Notes: generated by a model not told the origin, from the letters alone. A stretch of 64,000 bases of DNA from JACDAN01 sp963834825 (GCA_963834825.1 CAWICZ010000001.1:1-64000), one strand, 5' to 3'. Positions 33,914 to 42,115 are shown, numbered from the stretch's first letter. Numbers and translations: made by a program.

Positions 33914-36736
33914 TCAGGTCGGGGCGGCGGCGCCGAGCACCGCGGCGAGCGACTGCTCGAGCGGTGTGGCCTGTCCCTCGGCGTGCGCCGCGACGTACGC
34001 GTCGGTGCCGAGCACCCGCTTCAGTTCCTGGACGGTCTCCTCATAGGTCGACTGCTCGGTCGCCTCGACGTGCGCTCCCAGCTCGGCGAAGAGCCGATCG
34101 GAGGCGCCGAGGAGCCGAGCGGCGGACTCCGGCTCGCCGCGCACCGCTCGGACCTCGCCGCTGCCCTTGAGGCAGTAGGCGATCATCTCGCGGTAGCCGA
34201 GCTTGCGGGCTGCGTCGAGCGCCTGCGCGAACCGCTCCGCGGCCTCGTCGTGCCGGCCCTGGAACATCGCGACTCGCCCGAGGTTGAAGAGCGAGATGAC
34301 GAGCTGCTCGTCGCGCCCTGACGCACGGCAGTGCTCGATCGCCTCTTCGTGCAGCCTCGCGGCCTCGTCCAGCCTTCCCTCCCCGGTCAGACAGACCCCG
34401 AGGTTCGAGACGACGGTTCCGAGCTCGTAGTCGAGCTCCATTGTCCGGAGGAGGTCTGCGCTCTCCTCGTACAGCGGGATCGCGTGCTCGGCATCCCCCT
34501 CGAGGTCGAAGACGCTGGCGAGATCTCCGAGCGCTCGGGCGACCCCTTCGTCGTTCCCGAGCGTACGCCAGATCTCGAGGCCTTCCTCCCAGGACGCCTT
34601 CGCCGCCGCGTACTCGCCTCGACGTTGCGCAAGGGCGCCTGCGGCCTCGAGCGCCCTGGCCCGGCCGGCCGTTGCCTCGGACCCGTTGTGGGCAAGGGCG
34701 CTCTCCAGCCAGCGGCGTCCCTCGTCGAGGTGGCCCCGGACCCGCCAAAACAGCTTGAGCAGGCCTCCGATCTGGAGCATCAGCTCAGGCGCGGCCGTAT
34801 CTGCCCAGCGAAGGGCGGCGCGGATGTTGTCGAGGTCGGACTCCAATCGCGCATAGACCTCCGCGCTCGGCTGACCGGCACGCAATGCCAGGGCGGATCG
34901 CTCGGCGAGGTCGCGGACCTGCTCCGCGTGTCGTCGGTGGAGCCGCTTCGCATCGCCTCGCTCCTCCAGCCGCTCGAATGCGTACTCGCGGATCGTCTCG
35001 AGCATGCGGAACCGCGCCTCGCCGCTCTCCGTCTCCTCGCAGCGAAGCAGGCTCTTCCGGACGAGTGCGGCGAGCGTCGTCTCCTCGGCGCCGCAGACCG
35101 TCTCGGCTGCCTCCAGCGTGGAGCCGCCCGCGAAGACGGCGAGGCGCGCAAAGAGCTGCTGCTCGTCGCCGTCGAGGAGCTCGAAGCTCCAGTCGAGAGT
35201 GGCGCGAAGCGTTCGTTGCCGCACCGGGGCGTCGCGCGGGCCGGCGGTCAGGAGCTCGAGCCGGCTCTCGAGCCGCTGGAGCATCTCCTCCGGTACGAGC
35301 TCTCGGGTTCTCGCGGCGGCGAGCTCGATCGCGAGCGGGAGGCCGTCGAGTGCCACGCAGATCGCGGCGACGATCCGCGCGTTGTCCGCGGTGAGGCGAA
35401 AAGCCGGGCTCACGGCTCGGGCGCGGGCGGCGAAGAGCTCGACCGCCTCGCTCCGGGTGAGGCTCTCGACGGGATCGTGCTCGAGGTCGGGTAGCGCGAG
35501 CGGCGGCACCGGGTACTCGTGCTCGCCCGAGACCTCGAGCACGACCCGGCTCGTGACGAGCACCTTCAGCTCCGGCGCGGCCGCGAGCAGCTCGGTGACG
35601 AGTGGGCCGGCGTCCAGTACCCCTTCGAAGTTGTCGAGTAGGAGCAGGAGCCGGCGCCCGCGAAGTGCCTCCTTGAGCGTCGCGACCACCGGCCGGCCGG
35701 GTTGCTCGTCCACCTCGAGCGCTGCGAGGATCTGGTCGGCGACGAGCTCCGGCTCGGCGATCGAGGCCAGGTCGACGAAGAAAGCGCCGTCGGCGAAGTC
35801 GCTGACGAGCTCCCAGGCGCTTTCCAGCGCGAGCCGGGTCTTGCCGGTTCCGCCGGGGCCGGTCAGGGTCAACAGGCGTGCCTGGCCTGCTCGGACGACG
35901 CTGGTCAGCGCGGCGAGCTCGAGACGTCGACCGACCAGCGGTGTCAGCGGCGCCGGGATGTTGCTGCGCGCGCGAGCGGAAGGCAGGGCGAGGGCCGCGT
36001 CCTGGCGCAGGATCGCCCGCTCGAGCTCCTGCAGCTCCGGGCCGGGGTCGATTCCAAGCTCGTCGATCAGCTTCCGGCGAGCCTGCTGGTAGGCGTCGAG
36101 CGCATCCGCCTGCCGCCCCGACCGGTAGAGCGCGAGCATGTGCTCGCGCCGAAGCCGCTCGCGGTACGGGTGGGCGGCGACGAGCGCCTCGAGCTCGGGC
36201 ACGAGCTCGGCGTGCCGTCCGAGCTCGAGATCGGCGGCGATTCGCTGCTCGAGCGCCGCCAGGTGGAGCTCCTCGAGTCGCGCCCGCTCGATGTCCGCAA
36301 AGCCACTCTCTCCGAGGTCCGCGAGCGCCGGTCCCTTCGACAACGTGAGCGCGTCGCGAAAGGTCTCGGCGGCGACTCCGGGAGGTTCTCCGCGCGCCCG
36401 CTCGACGAGCGTCCTGAAGCGCTCCAGGTCGAGCTCGCCTGCTTCGACGCGAATCAGGTAGCCGCGCTCGCGCGTGACGATTCTGTCGGCCCCGAGGAGC
36501 TTCCGAAGCGCGTGCACGGCGACCTGCAGGGCGTTGGCGGCCGTCTCGGGAGGATTTTCGCCCCAGAGCGCGTCAATCAGCCGGTCGCGTAGAACGACGG
36601 TGTTCGGATGCAGCAGCAGAAGTTGGAGCAGGGCTCGCTGGCGCCTCCCGCCGACGGCGAGGACGTGGCCGTCCCGCTCGACCTCGAGCGGGCCGAGCAG
36701 CCTGAACTCGACGCGCGCGCCGCCTGCGTGCTCCAT
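33914..36736 (-). CDS. SARP-family regulator: OmpR-type DNA-binding, BTAD, NB-ARC ATPase and TPR
   Basis: 940 residues, the large-SARP architecture. Residues ~8-100 are the winged helix (EFRLLGPLEVERDGHVLAVG, LIDALWGENPPETAANALQV). About 105-250 form the BTAD domain (ELDLERFRTLVERAR to LIDELGIDPGPELQELERAI). The NTPase has TPLVGRRLELAAL, Walker A LTGPGGTGKTRLALE, RLLLLLDNFEG and LVTSRVVLEVSGEHE. From about 640 come TPR repeats with EYAAAKASWEEGLEIWRTLG. SARPs activate by binding 11-bp-spaced direct repeats just upstream of a -10. Exactly such repeats lie 5 bases upstream of this start, facing the divergent cupin gene. It likely autoregulates and activates the cupin. Confidence 0.93.
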   Translation of the reverse strand: MEHAGGARVEFRLLGPLEVERDGHVLAVGGRRQRALLQLLLLHPNTVVLRDRLIDALWGENPPETAANALQVAVHALRKLLGADRIVTRERGYLIRVEAGELDLERFRTLVERARGEPPGVAAETFRDALTLSKGPALADLGESGFADIERARLEELHLAALEQRIAADLELGRHAELVPELEALVAAHPYRERLRREHMLALYRSGRQADALDAYQQARRKLIDELGIDPGPELQELERAILRQDAALALPSARARSNIPAPLTPLVGRRLELAALTSVVRAGQARLLTLTGPGGTGKTRLALESAWELVSDFADGAFFVDLASIAEPELVADQILAALEVDEQPGRPVVATLKEALRGRRLLLLLDNFEGVLDAGPLVTELLAAAPELKVLVTSRVVLEVSGEHEYPVPPLALPDLEHDPVESLTRSEAVELFAARARAVSPAFRLTADNARIVAAICVALDGLPLAIELAAARTRELVPEEMLQRLESRLELLTAGPRDAPVRQRTLRATLDWSFELLDGDEQQLFARLAVFAGGSTLEAAETVCGAEETTLAALVRKSLLRCEETESGEARFRMLETIREYAFERLEERGDAKRLHRRHAEQVRDLAERSALALRAGQPSAEVYARLESDLDNIRAALRWADTAAPELMLQIGGLLKLFWRVRGHLDEGRRWLESALAHNGSEATAGRARALEAAGALAQRRGEYAAAKASWEEGLEIWRTLGNDEGVARALGDLASVFDLEGDAEHAIPLYEESADLLRTMELDYELGTVVSNLGVCLTGEGRLDEAARLHEEAIEHCRASGRDEQLVISLFNLGRVAMFQGRHDEAAERFAQALDAARKLGYREMIAYCLKGSGEVRAVRGEPESAARLLGASDRLFAELGAHVEATEQSTYEETVQELKRVLGTDAYVAAHAEGQATPLEQSLAAVLGAAAPT

Positions 36737-36741
36737 GGTTC

Positions 36742-36784
36742 TAAGCGTGCCGTAAGCGCTTCGTAAGCGCCCCCTCCGATCGTT
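36742..36784 (+). promoter_or_regulatory. SARP-type box: three TAAGCG repeats at 11-bp spacing, with candidate -10
   Basis: TAAGCG starts at 36742, 36753 and 36764, exactly 11 bases apart; the two downstream copies extend to CGTAAGCGC. Eight bases after the last extended repeat, ATCGTT (36779-36784) could be the -10 of the divergent cupin gene, the geometry reported for Streptomyces SARP promoters. On the other strand the array abuts the SARP gene's own start, allowing feedback. Confidence 0.7.
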
Positions 36785-36813
36785 CAGCGTGACACGAACG
36801 AAAGGAGCAAGTC

Positions 36814-37389
36814 TTGATTCACGCAGGAGATGCCATCGAGAACCCCGTGACCGGCGAGCGGCTCGTCTTCCGCAAGACCTCGACGGAGACGAACGGCGAG
36901 GCGGTCGTGCTCGAGGCCTTCGTCCAGCCGAACGGTTTCGTCGCCGCGGCGCACGTCCACCCGTGCCAGGAGGAGCGCTTCCAGGTACTGGGCGGGGCCG
37001 TCGGTTTCCGCCTCGGGCGCAAGGAGCTCGTCGCAGGCCCCGGCCAGCGGATCACTGTCCCCGCCGGCACGGCGCACAAGTTCTGGAACGCCGGTGACGA
37101 GGAGGCGCACTTCGTCTGCGAGGTCAGGCCCGCTCTGCAGTTCGAGCAGCTGATCGAGACGATGTTCGGGCTCGCGAGCGACGGCAAGACCAACAAGAAG
37201 GGCATGCCGAACCCACTCCGGCTCGCCGTGATCGCGCACGGTCACTTCGACGACGTGCGGCTGCCCTTCCCGCCCGCCTGGATGCAGCGGATGGGCCTGG
37301 CGCTCGGCGCCCCGCTCGGCCGACTGCTCGGCTACGACGCGACGTACGTGCCCTCCGGGGCCGACCCCGCGCTGGAGGCGAGCACGTAG
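36814..37389 (+). CDS. Cupin-domain protein
   Basis: 191 residues from TTG 36814, with AAGGAG 8-9 bases upstream. The cupin barrel occupies about residues 12-108. Motif 1, AAHVHPCQEERFQVLGG, carries the His-x-His...Glu metal ligands, and motif 2, GQRITVPAGTAHKFWNAGDE, supplies the last His. The C-terminal part (FEQLIETMFGLASDGKTNKK, PPAWMQRMGLALGAPLGRL) is shared by a group of cupins encoded next to regulators in actinobacteria, as far as I recall. It may be an oxygenase, isomerase or binding protein. Its promoter region carries the SARP boxes, so it is the best candidate target of the SARP regulator. A strong terminator follows. Confidence 0.88.
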   Translation: MIHAGDAIENPVTGERLVFRKTSTETNGEAVVLEAFVQPNGFVAAAHVHPCQEERFQVLGGAVGFRLGRKELVAGPGQRITVPAGTAHKFWNAGDEEAHFVCEVRPALQFEQLIETMFGLASDGKTNKKGMPNPLRLAVIAHGHFDDVRLPFPPAWMQRMGLALGAPLGRLLGYDATYVPSGADPALEAST

Positions 37390-37404
37390 GGAAGGAAAGA
37401 GACC

Positions 37405-37443
37405 GGTTCCGGCGGCATCGGCCGCCGGAACCAGCGCTTTTCG
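37405..37443 (+). terminator. Strong intrinsic terminator after the cupin gene
   Basis: GGTTCCGGCGGC (37405-37416), loop ATCG and GCCGCCGGAACC (37421-37432) form a perfect 12-bp stem, followed within a few bases by a short T-run (CTTTTC, 37437-37442). Confidence 0.9.
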
Positions 37444-37472
37444 GTGTCGGCCGTGCTAGCCTTCGCCGGCAA

Positions 37473-37484
37473 TCTAGATCTAGA
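37473..37484. repeat. 12-bp perfect palindrome TCTAGATCTAGA
   Basis: Self-complementary and AT-rich within the GC-rich csp leader, between the cupin terminator and the csp ribosome-binding site. It may coincide with the csp promoter or a regulator site; nothing more can be said. Confidence 0.35.
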
Positions 37485-37512
37485 GCGAGTCCGGTTCGCG
37501 CTTCTGCGCCTT

Positions 37513-37550
37513 CCTTACCCGTTCGTGAAAGTGGTAAGGGAGGTGTTTTT
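37513..37550 (+). promoter_or_regulatory. csp 5' leader hairpin touching the ribosome-binding site
   Basis: CCTTACC (37513-37519) pairs with GGTAAGG (37533-37539), partly covering the Shine-Dalgarno GGGAGG (37538-37543). TTTTT follows at 37546-37550, directly before the AT-rich start. The element could act as a fold that gates ribosome access or as a weak attenuator, in line with the structured leaders of cold-shock mRNAs. Confidence 0.45.
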
Positions 37551-37552
37551 AT

Positions 37553-37759
37553 ATGGCAAGCGGAACCGTTAAGTGGTTCAACGACAGTAAGGGGTACGGA
37601 TTCATCACCCCTGACGAGGGCGCGAAGGATCTCTTCGTGCACCACAGCAACATCGCCGGCGAGGGGTTCAAGAGCCTCTCCGAGGGCGCGCGCGTCGAGT
37701 TCGAAGAGCGCGAAGGCGCGAAGGGACCCGAGGCGACGAACGTCGCCCCGGTCGCCTAG
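37553..37759 (+). CDS. csp: Cold-shock protein, CspA family
   Basis: 68 residues, the usual length. A single OB-fold nucleic-acid-binding domain: MASGTVKWFNDSKGYGFI contains RNP1 (KGYGFI) and LFVHHSNI is RNP2. It binds single-stranded RNA or DNA and melts secondary structure during cold or general growth. ATG 37553 is 9 bases after GGGAGG. A long leader with a hairpin overlapping the ribosome-binding site suggests post-transcriptional control. It is followed by a very GC-rich terminator and then by IF-1, another OB-fold translation-related protein. Confidence 0.97.
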   Translation: MASGTVKWFNDSKGYGFITPDEGAKDLFVHHSNIAGEGFKSLSEGARVEFEEREGAKGPEATNVAPVA

Positions 37760-37772
37760 AGCAATGACCGTC

Positions 37773-37801
37773 GGCCGCGGCCGCTTTCGGCGGCCGCGGC
37801 C
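37773..37801 (+). terminator. Intrinsic terminator after csp
   Basis: GGCCGCGGCCGC (37773-37784), loop TTTCG and GCGGCCGCGGCC (37790-37801) pair perfectly. Flanking ACCGT/ACGGT could extend the stem. It starts 14 bases after the csp stop; there is no T-run. Confidence 0.8.
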
Positions 37802-37831
37802 GGTACGGTCTCAACCTGAAGGGGGGTCAAG

Positions 37832-38053
37832 ATCAGCGACAAGGAAGAGAAAGTCGAAATGGAGGGTGAGGTAGTCGAGGCCCTCCGCGGACGGATGTTC
37901 CGCGTCCTGCTCGACAACGGGCACGAGACGATCGGCTACACCGCCGGGAAGATGAAGCGCTACCGGATCAGGATTTTCCTCGGCGATCGCGTCAAGATCG
38001 AGGTCTCTCCCTATGACCTCACGCGCGGCAGAATCGTCTACCGCTACCGCTGA
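37832..38053 (+). CDS. infA: Translation initiation factor IF-1, apparent ATC start
   Basis: IF-1 binds the A site of the 30S subunit during initiation. The protein shows EGEVVEALRGRMFRVLLDNG, the GKMKRYRIRIFLGDRVKIE core and the highly conserved SPYDLTRGRIVYRYR end. The first standard start (ATG 37859) gives only 64 residues and loses the usual N-terminal stretch. The frame continues upstream as SDKEEKVE, matching family N-termini of the form MSDKEEKIE as I recall them. The codon in the Met position is ATC (37832), 6 bases after the strong GGGGGG Shine-Dalgarno at 37821-37826. With it the protein has 73 residues, the family norm. Either a rare AUC start or an ATG misread is implied. Confidence 0.9.
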   Translation: MSDKEEKVEMEGEVVEALRGRMFRVLLDNGHETIGYTAGKMKRYRIRIFLGDRVKIEVSPYDLTRGRIVYRYR

Positions 38054-38692
38054 GCGGCCGCGGCCTCGGCTGCGCGGCGTCTTTCATCAGTACGCGTTTC
38101 TCGCGTTCGCAGTGCTTGGTCTCGCGCTGGTCGCGACCGCACCCAGCGGCACTGCGCGGGTTGCCGCGGCGGTCTTCGCCGGCTCGGTCGTCCTCACGTT
38201 CGGAGTCAGCGCCCTCTACCACCGGGTGACCTGGCAACCGGCGGCCCGTCGGCTGATGCGGCGGCTCGACCATTCGGCGATCTTCCTCCTGATCGCCGGC
38301 ACGTACACCCCCTACGGCCTGCTCGTCCTCGCCGGCGCGTGGCGGTTCTCGGTCCTTGCCGTCGTCTGGATCGGAGCCGCTCTTGCCATCGCTCAGAGCC
38401 TGCTCTGGATCGACCGGCCGAAGTGGCTTCCTGTGATTCTGGGCGTCGTCCTCGGCTGGGCCGGGGTCGTCGCCTTTCCCCAGATCCTCGACGTGACCGG
38501 GTCGGCCGGCGCCTTGCTTGCTCCTCGTCGGCGGGGTGCTCTACACGCGTCGGCGCGGTCGTGTACGCGAGGAGTCGCCCCGATCCCGTGCCGGACGTCT
38601 TCGGGTACCACGAGCTCTTCCACGTCTTGACGATCCTGGCCGCGGCCTGTCAGTACGCCGCCATCGCCTTCTTCGTTCTGCCGGCTGCATAG
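38013..38692 (+). pseudogene. Hemolysin III / YqfA-type membrane protein, two single-base indels
   Basis: A seven-helix HlyIII (PAQR-related) protein. RPRLRGVFHQYAFLAFAV, SALYHRVTW (first conserved Ser/His), LDHSAIFLLIAGTYTPYGLL and IDRPKWLPVILGVVLGW are in one frame to about 38516. LLVGGVLYT is in the next frame (38521-38547), and VGAVVYARSRPDPVPDVFG with YHELFHVLTILAAACQYAAI is in the third. Two extra bases (near 38515-38520 and near 38548) restore 225 residues and all family motifs, including the C-terminal HxxxH. The only available start, ATG 38013, overlaps the end of infA by 41 bases. Substrate and role unknown; a sequencing error is likely. Confidence 0.75.
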
Positions 38693-38768
38693 CTCAGCGG
38701 CTCGGAGTCGCGCCCAGGCGCTGGTAGTAGCGAGCGGGAGTTCGACCCCGGCCGTCGTAGGCTGGGGC

Positions 38769-40239
38769 ATGCCTCAAGCGCGATCGTCTGTCTCCCTCTG
38801 GGAGGAGTTCCACGCCCGCACGAGCGGTCTCGGCGACCGCAGCGCCGTCTCGACCGCTGCGGAGGAGCTCAGCTACAACGACCTGTGGCGCGACGCAGAC
38901 CGCCTGGCGTCGCTCGGCCTCGGCGCGGGCATCCCCGAGGGCGCCCTCGTCGGGCTCGTGCTGCTGAACTCGCCCCGCTTCCTGACGGCGTTCCTCGCCC
39001 TCTGCCGGCTTGGCGCAACCATCGCCCTGCTCTCGCCCCAGTACGGCCGCGGCGAGCTGTCGGCGATCGTGAAGGGCATCGGCCTCAGGGCGATCCTCGC
39101 GGAGGGGAGCCTGGCGCCCAAGATCGCCGACGCTGTGCCGATCGCTCGTTCCTCCGGGTTGGGCAGCCTCGAGGTGCTGACCCCCGCCGGGGCCGAGCCC
39201 TGCACCGGCCTCTGCGGCGCTGATGAAGTTCAGCTCCGGTTCTACCGCCGAGCCGAAGGGCATCGGGCTCGGCGCCGACAACGTGGTCGCCGAGGTCGAG
39301 AACATCACGCGAACGCTCCGTCTCGGAGAAGGCGATCGCATCCTCGCGGGCGTGCCGCTTCATCACAGCTACGGATTCGACCTCGGTGTGCTCCCGACCC
39401 TCTACTCGGGTTCGACGCTCGTGCTCGAGGACGCATTCGTGCCACGCCGGACGCTGGGCGCGCTCTCGACTCCCGGTCTCGCCGCCTTTCTCGGCGTGCC
39501 TGCTCAGTACCGCGCCCTGCTCGCGGCCCGCAATGACACGCCGCCCGATCTGTCCGGCGTCAGATGGCTCCTCTCGTGCACCGCGCCGCTCGCGCCCGAC
39601 GTCGTCACCGCGTTCAGCGATCGCTTCCGAGCGCCGATCTGCCAGCACTACGGGAGCTCGGAGACCGGAGCCGTGACGACCCATGTCCCCTCCGAGGTCC
39701 TTCGCCGGCCGGCGTCCGTCGGCCGGCCGATGGACGGCGTTCGCGTGATCGTGGCCGAGGCCGGTGGGGACGAGCTGCCGCCCGGCGCGGAGGGGGAGGT
39801 GGTCGTGGAGAGCGCGGCAGTCGCGGCCGGCTACGTCCTCGGCGCCCCCGACGGGCCCTCCTCGTTCCGGTCGGGCTCGTTCTGGACCGGTGACATCGGG
39901 CGTTTCGACGCGGACGGCTTCCTCACGCTGCTCGGCCGGCGCGATGCCCTGATCAATGTCGGCGGTCTGAAGGTCTCGCCGGTGGAGGTGGCGGCCACGC
40001 TCGAGGGGCACCCGGCCGTGCGCGAGGCGGCAGTCGTCGGGGTCCCCGACGGACAGGGCAACCAGATTCCCTACGCCGTCGTGACTCTCTCTGGCTCGGC
40101 CGAGGAGAGCGAGCTACTCGCCTACTGCGGCGCGGCGCTCGCCGAGTACAAGGTCCCGCGGCGGATCGAGATCCGAGACGAGCTGCCCAGGACTGCCTCC
40201 GGCAAGGTGCGCCTCACGGCCGAGGATCTCGGGGGGTGA
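38769..40239 (+). pseudogene. AMP-forming acyl/aryl ligase (ANL superfamily), one frameshift
   Basis: Activates a carboxylate as an adenylate for loading onto CoA or a carrier protein. The N-terminal part (SLWEEFHARTSGLGDRSAVS, LSYNDLWRDADRLASLGLGAG) is read to about 39217. KFSSGSTAEPKGIGLG, the A3 phosphate loop, continues one base later, and removing one base in about 39215-39225 gives 489 residues. Further signatures: PLHHSYGFDLGVLP, CQHYGSSETGAV, GDIGRFDADGFLTLLGRRD and the catalytic Lys in PRTASGKVRL. The stop overlaps the start of the ACP-GNAT gene (GTGA, 40236-40239), so the ligase most likely loads that adjacent carrier. It is followed by an EPS locus. Confidence 0.8.
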
Positions 40240-41195
40240 ACCGAGAAGCCGCTCAGGAGCAGATCCTGAGGATTGTCCGCGAGGAGCTGCTGCTCGGCAG
40301 CGAGCGCCCGATCCCGATCGACGCGCCTCTCGGCGAGCTGGGCGTAGGGCTCGACTCCCTGGCGCTCGTGAAGCTCCTCACAGCCGTCGAAGCGACCTTC
40401 GGGGTCGACATCCCGGACGACGTCTGGACCGCCCGTGGCCCGCTCTCCGTCAGCGCGCTCGCCGACATCGTCGTCGAAGCACCAAAGCAGGAGGCGGTCG
40501 TCGTCGTAGCGGAGCCAACGCTTGTCCGTGGCCGCATGGAGCGGGCTGAGAGCGCTCTAGCCGGAGGCGGCGTCGCACACCGCGCGGCGTGGGCGGGCGT
40601 CAGGCTGCTGGGACCGGTCAAACAGTTCGCCTTCTCATACAGCCGGAACTTCGTACTGGAGCGTCGTCTCGATGACTTGGCAGGAATGCAGGTCGAGCCG
40701 CCGCCCGGAATCGTCCTTCGAGCCTATGCATCGGAAGACGAGGGCAGCCTGGCGGGCCTCTGGCCGGGGTTCGCGGAGCGGCACGGCCGCTCCTTCCTGC
40801 GCCGATCCTTGCAGGAAGGGGCGACCGCCTTGATCGCCGCCGAAGGCAGCCGGATCGTCGCGCTCGGCCTGCTGTCGTCCGCCGGCGAAGAGGAGGTCGA
40901 GGTCGGCCGCTCCGATGCTTGCTACGGGTACTGGCTGACGGAGGCTCCGGCTGCGCGTGGCCGCGGCATCGGTCTTGCACTTGTCGCCTACTCGCTGCGC
41001 GTTGGGGGCGAACGCGGCTTCCGAGCACAGCTCACGTGGGTCGCGGAGGACAACACGGCCATGCTCGCCGCGGCCACCCAGCTGCTCGGTTTCCGCTCGA
41101 TCGGAACGGCGTCGCGCCTCCGCCTCCTCGGTCTCACGCGGTGGTCGTGGCAGGTCGGCGGGCGGCGCGGTCGAGGCAAACGGCTCGTCCTCTGA
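40236..41195 (+). CDS. Acyl carrier protein-GNAT acyltransferase fusion
   Basis: 319 residues from GTG 40236. Residues 1 to about 80 are a carrier domain: REELLLGSERPIPIDAPLGE and GVGLDSLALVKLLTAVEATF, where the Ser of DSL takes phosphopantetheine. A linker follows, with FAFSYSRNFVLERRLDDLAG at about 130-150. The GNAT domain (about 158-319) shows IVLRAYASEDEGSLAGLW, GYWLTEAPAARGRGIGLALV (the R/Q-x-x-G-x-G/A cofactor loop as ARGRGIG) and TWVAEDNTAMLAAATQLLGF. A carrier physically joined to a transferase, and overlapping with a ligase gene, implies channelled acyl transfer from carrier to an amine. Substrates are unknown. The arrangement resembles the separate ligase, ACP and GNAT genes of exosortase-linked EPS loci. 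Confidence 0.85.
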   Translation: MNREAAQEQILRIVREELLLGSERPIPIDAPLGELGVGLDSLALVKLLTAVEATFGVDIPDDVWTARGPLSVSALADIVVEAPKQEAVVVVAEPTLVRGRMERAESALAGGGVAHRAAWAGVRLLGPVKQFAFSYSRNFVLERRLDDLAGMQVEPPPGIVLRAYASEDEGSLAGLWPGFAERHGRSFLRRSLQEGATALIAAEGSRIVALGLLSSAGEEEVEVGRSDACYGYWLTEAPAARGRGIGLALVAYSLRVGGERGFRAQLTWVAEDNTAMLAAATQLLGFRSIGTASRLRLLGLTRWSWQVGGRRGRGKRLVL

Positions 41196-41206
41196 CCTCT
41201 GCGGCG

Positions 41207-42115
41207 CTAGCCGGAGACCTCCAGCTTCAAGATGTCCGGACGGTGGTAGTGGCCCGCCGGGTCGAACCGCTGCCGCTCCTCCATGAGCCTGGCCGGTTCG
41301 AGCTCTGCGTAGAGGATGCCCTCCTCGTCGTAGAGCGGGCCGGCGAGGTACGCGCCGTCCGGGCCCAGGATCGCGCTGCCGCCGCGGCCGATGATCTCGT
41401 GCCCTTCGAGCTCCGCGCGCAACGGGAAGTCGTCGGGATACGCGGAGGCTCGCTGGAAGTGAGCGGGGGCGACGACGAACGCACGGGACTCGCGGGCGAT
41501 GTGCACGAGCGTGGCCTGCCAGGCGTCGCTGTCGTCGGCTGTCGAGGCGACGTAGACCTCGATGCCCGACTCGTAGAGCGAGAACCGGGCGAGCGGCATG
41601 TAGTTCTCCCAGCAGATCAGGCCGCCCAGCCGCCCGAAGTCGGTCTCGATCGCGCGCAGGCCGCTGCCGTCGCCGGGCCCCCAGACCAGTCGCTCGTGGT
41701 TGGTCGGCACGAGCTTGCGGTGCCGCAGCGCAAGCCGACCGTCGGGCGCGTGGTAGAGCAGCGTGTTGTAGAGCGTTCCGGGCCTGGCCGGATCGGACTC
41801 GGTCACGCCCGTGACGAGCCAGACTTCGTGTTCGCGGGCGATCTCCCCGAGGCGGTCGGCCGCCGGGCCCGGGACGGCGACCGATTCGCGCGCCAGCTGC
41901 GCGAACGCCGCCTTCGCGCGCGGGTCGGCCCAGCCCGCGAGAGCCTTGGCCCAGGTGGACGACGGATAGACCGGGATGAACGCCTCCGGGAAGACGAGGA
42001 GGCGTGCCCCTTCACCTGCCGACTCGGCCGCGACTGCGGCCAGCTTGTCGAGCGTCGCGTCTCGGTCGAGAACGACGGGCTCGGCCTGGACACAGGCGAC
42101 CTTGATCGGCTGCAC
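41207..42115 (-). CDS. Nitrilase-family C-N hydrolase
   Basis: 302 residues from ATG 42115. The catalytic triad is visible: Glu in LLVFPEAFIPVYPS, Lys in LRHRKLVPTNHERLVWG and Cys in GGLICWENYMPLARF, which matches the nitrilase/cyanide-hydratase branch rather than amidases. Near the C-terminus, IIGRGGSAILGPDGAYLAGP is also typical. It converts a nitrile to the acid or amide in the cytosol; the natural substrate is unknown. Its stop is 11 bases from the convergent ACP-GNAT stop, and it is divergent from the FAD monooxygenase at 42226, so it may share that control region rather than belong to the EPS cluster. Confidence 0.92.
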   Translation of the reverse strand: MQPIKVACVQAEPVVLDRDATLDKLAAVAAESAGEGARLLVFPEAFIPVYPSSTWAKALAGWADPRAKAAFAQLARESVAVPGPAADRLGEIAREHEVWLVTGVTESDPARPGTLYNTLLYHAPDGRLALRHRKLVPTNHERLVWGPGDGSGLRAIETDFGRLGGLICWENYMPLARFSLYESGIEVYVASTADDSDAWQATLVHIARESRAFVVAPAHFQRASAYPDDFPLRAELEGHEIIGRGGSAILGPDGAYLAGPLYDEEGILYAELEPARLMEERQRFDPAGHYHRPDILKLEVSG

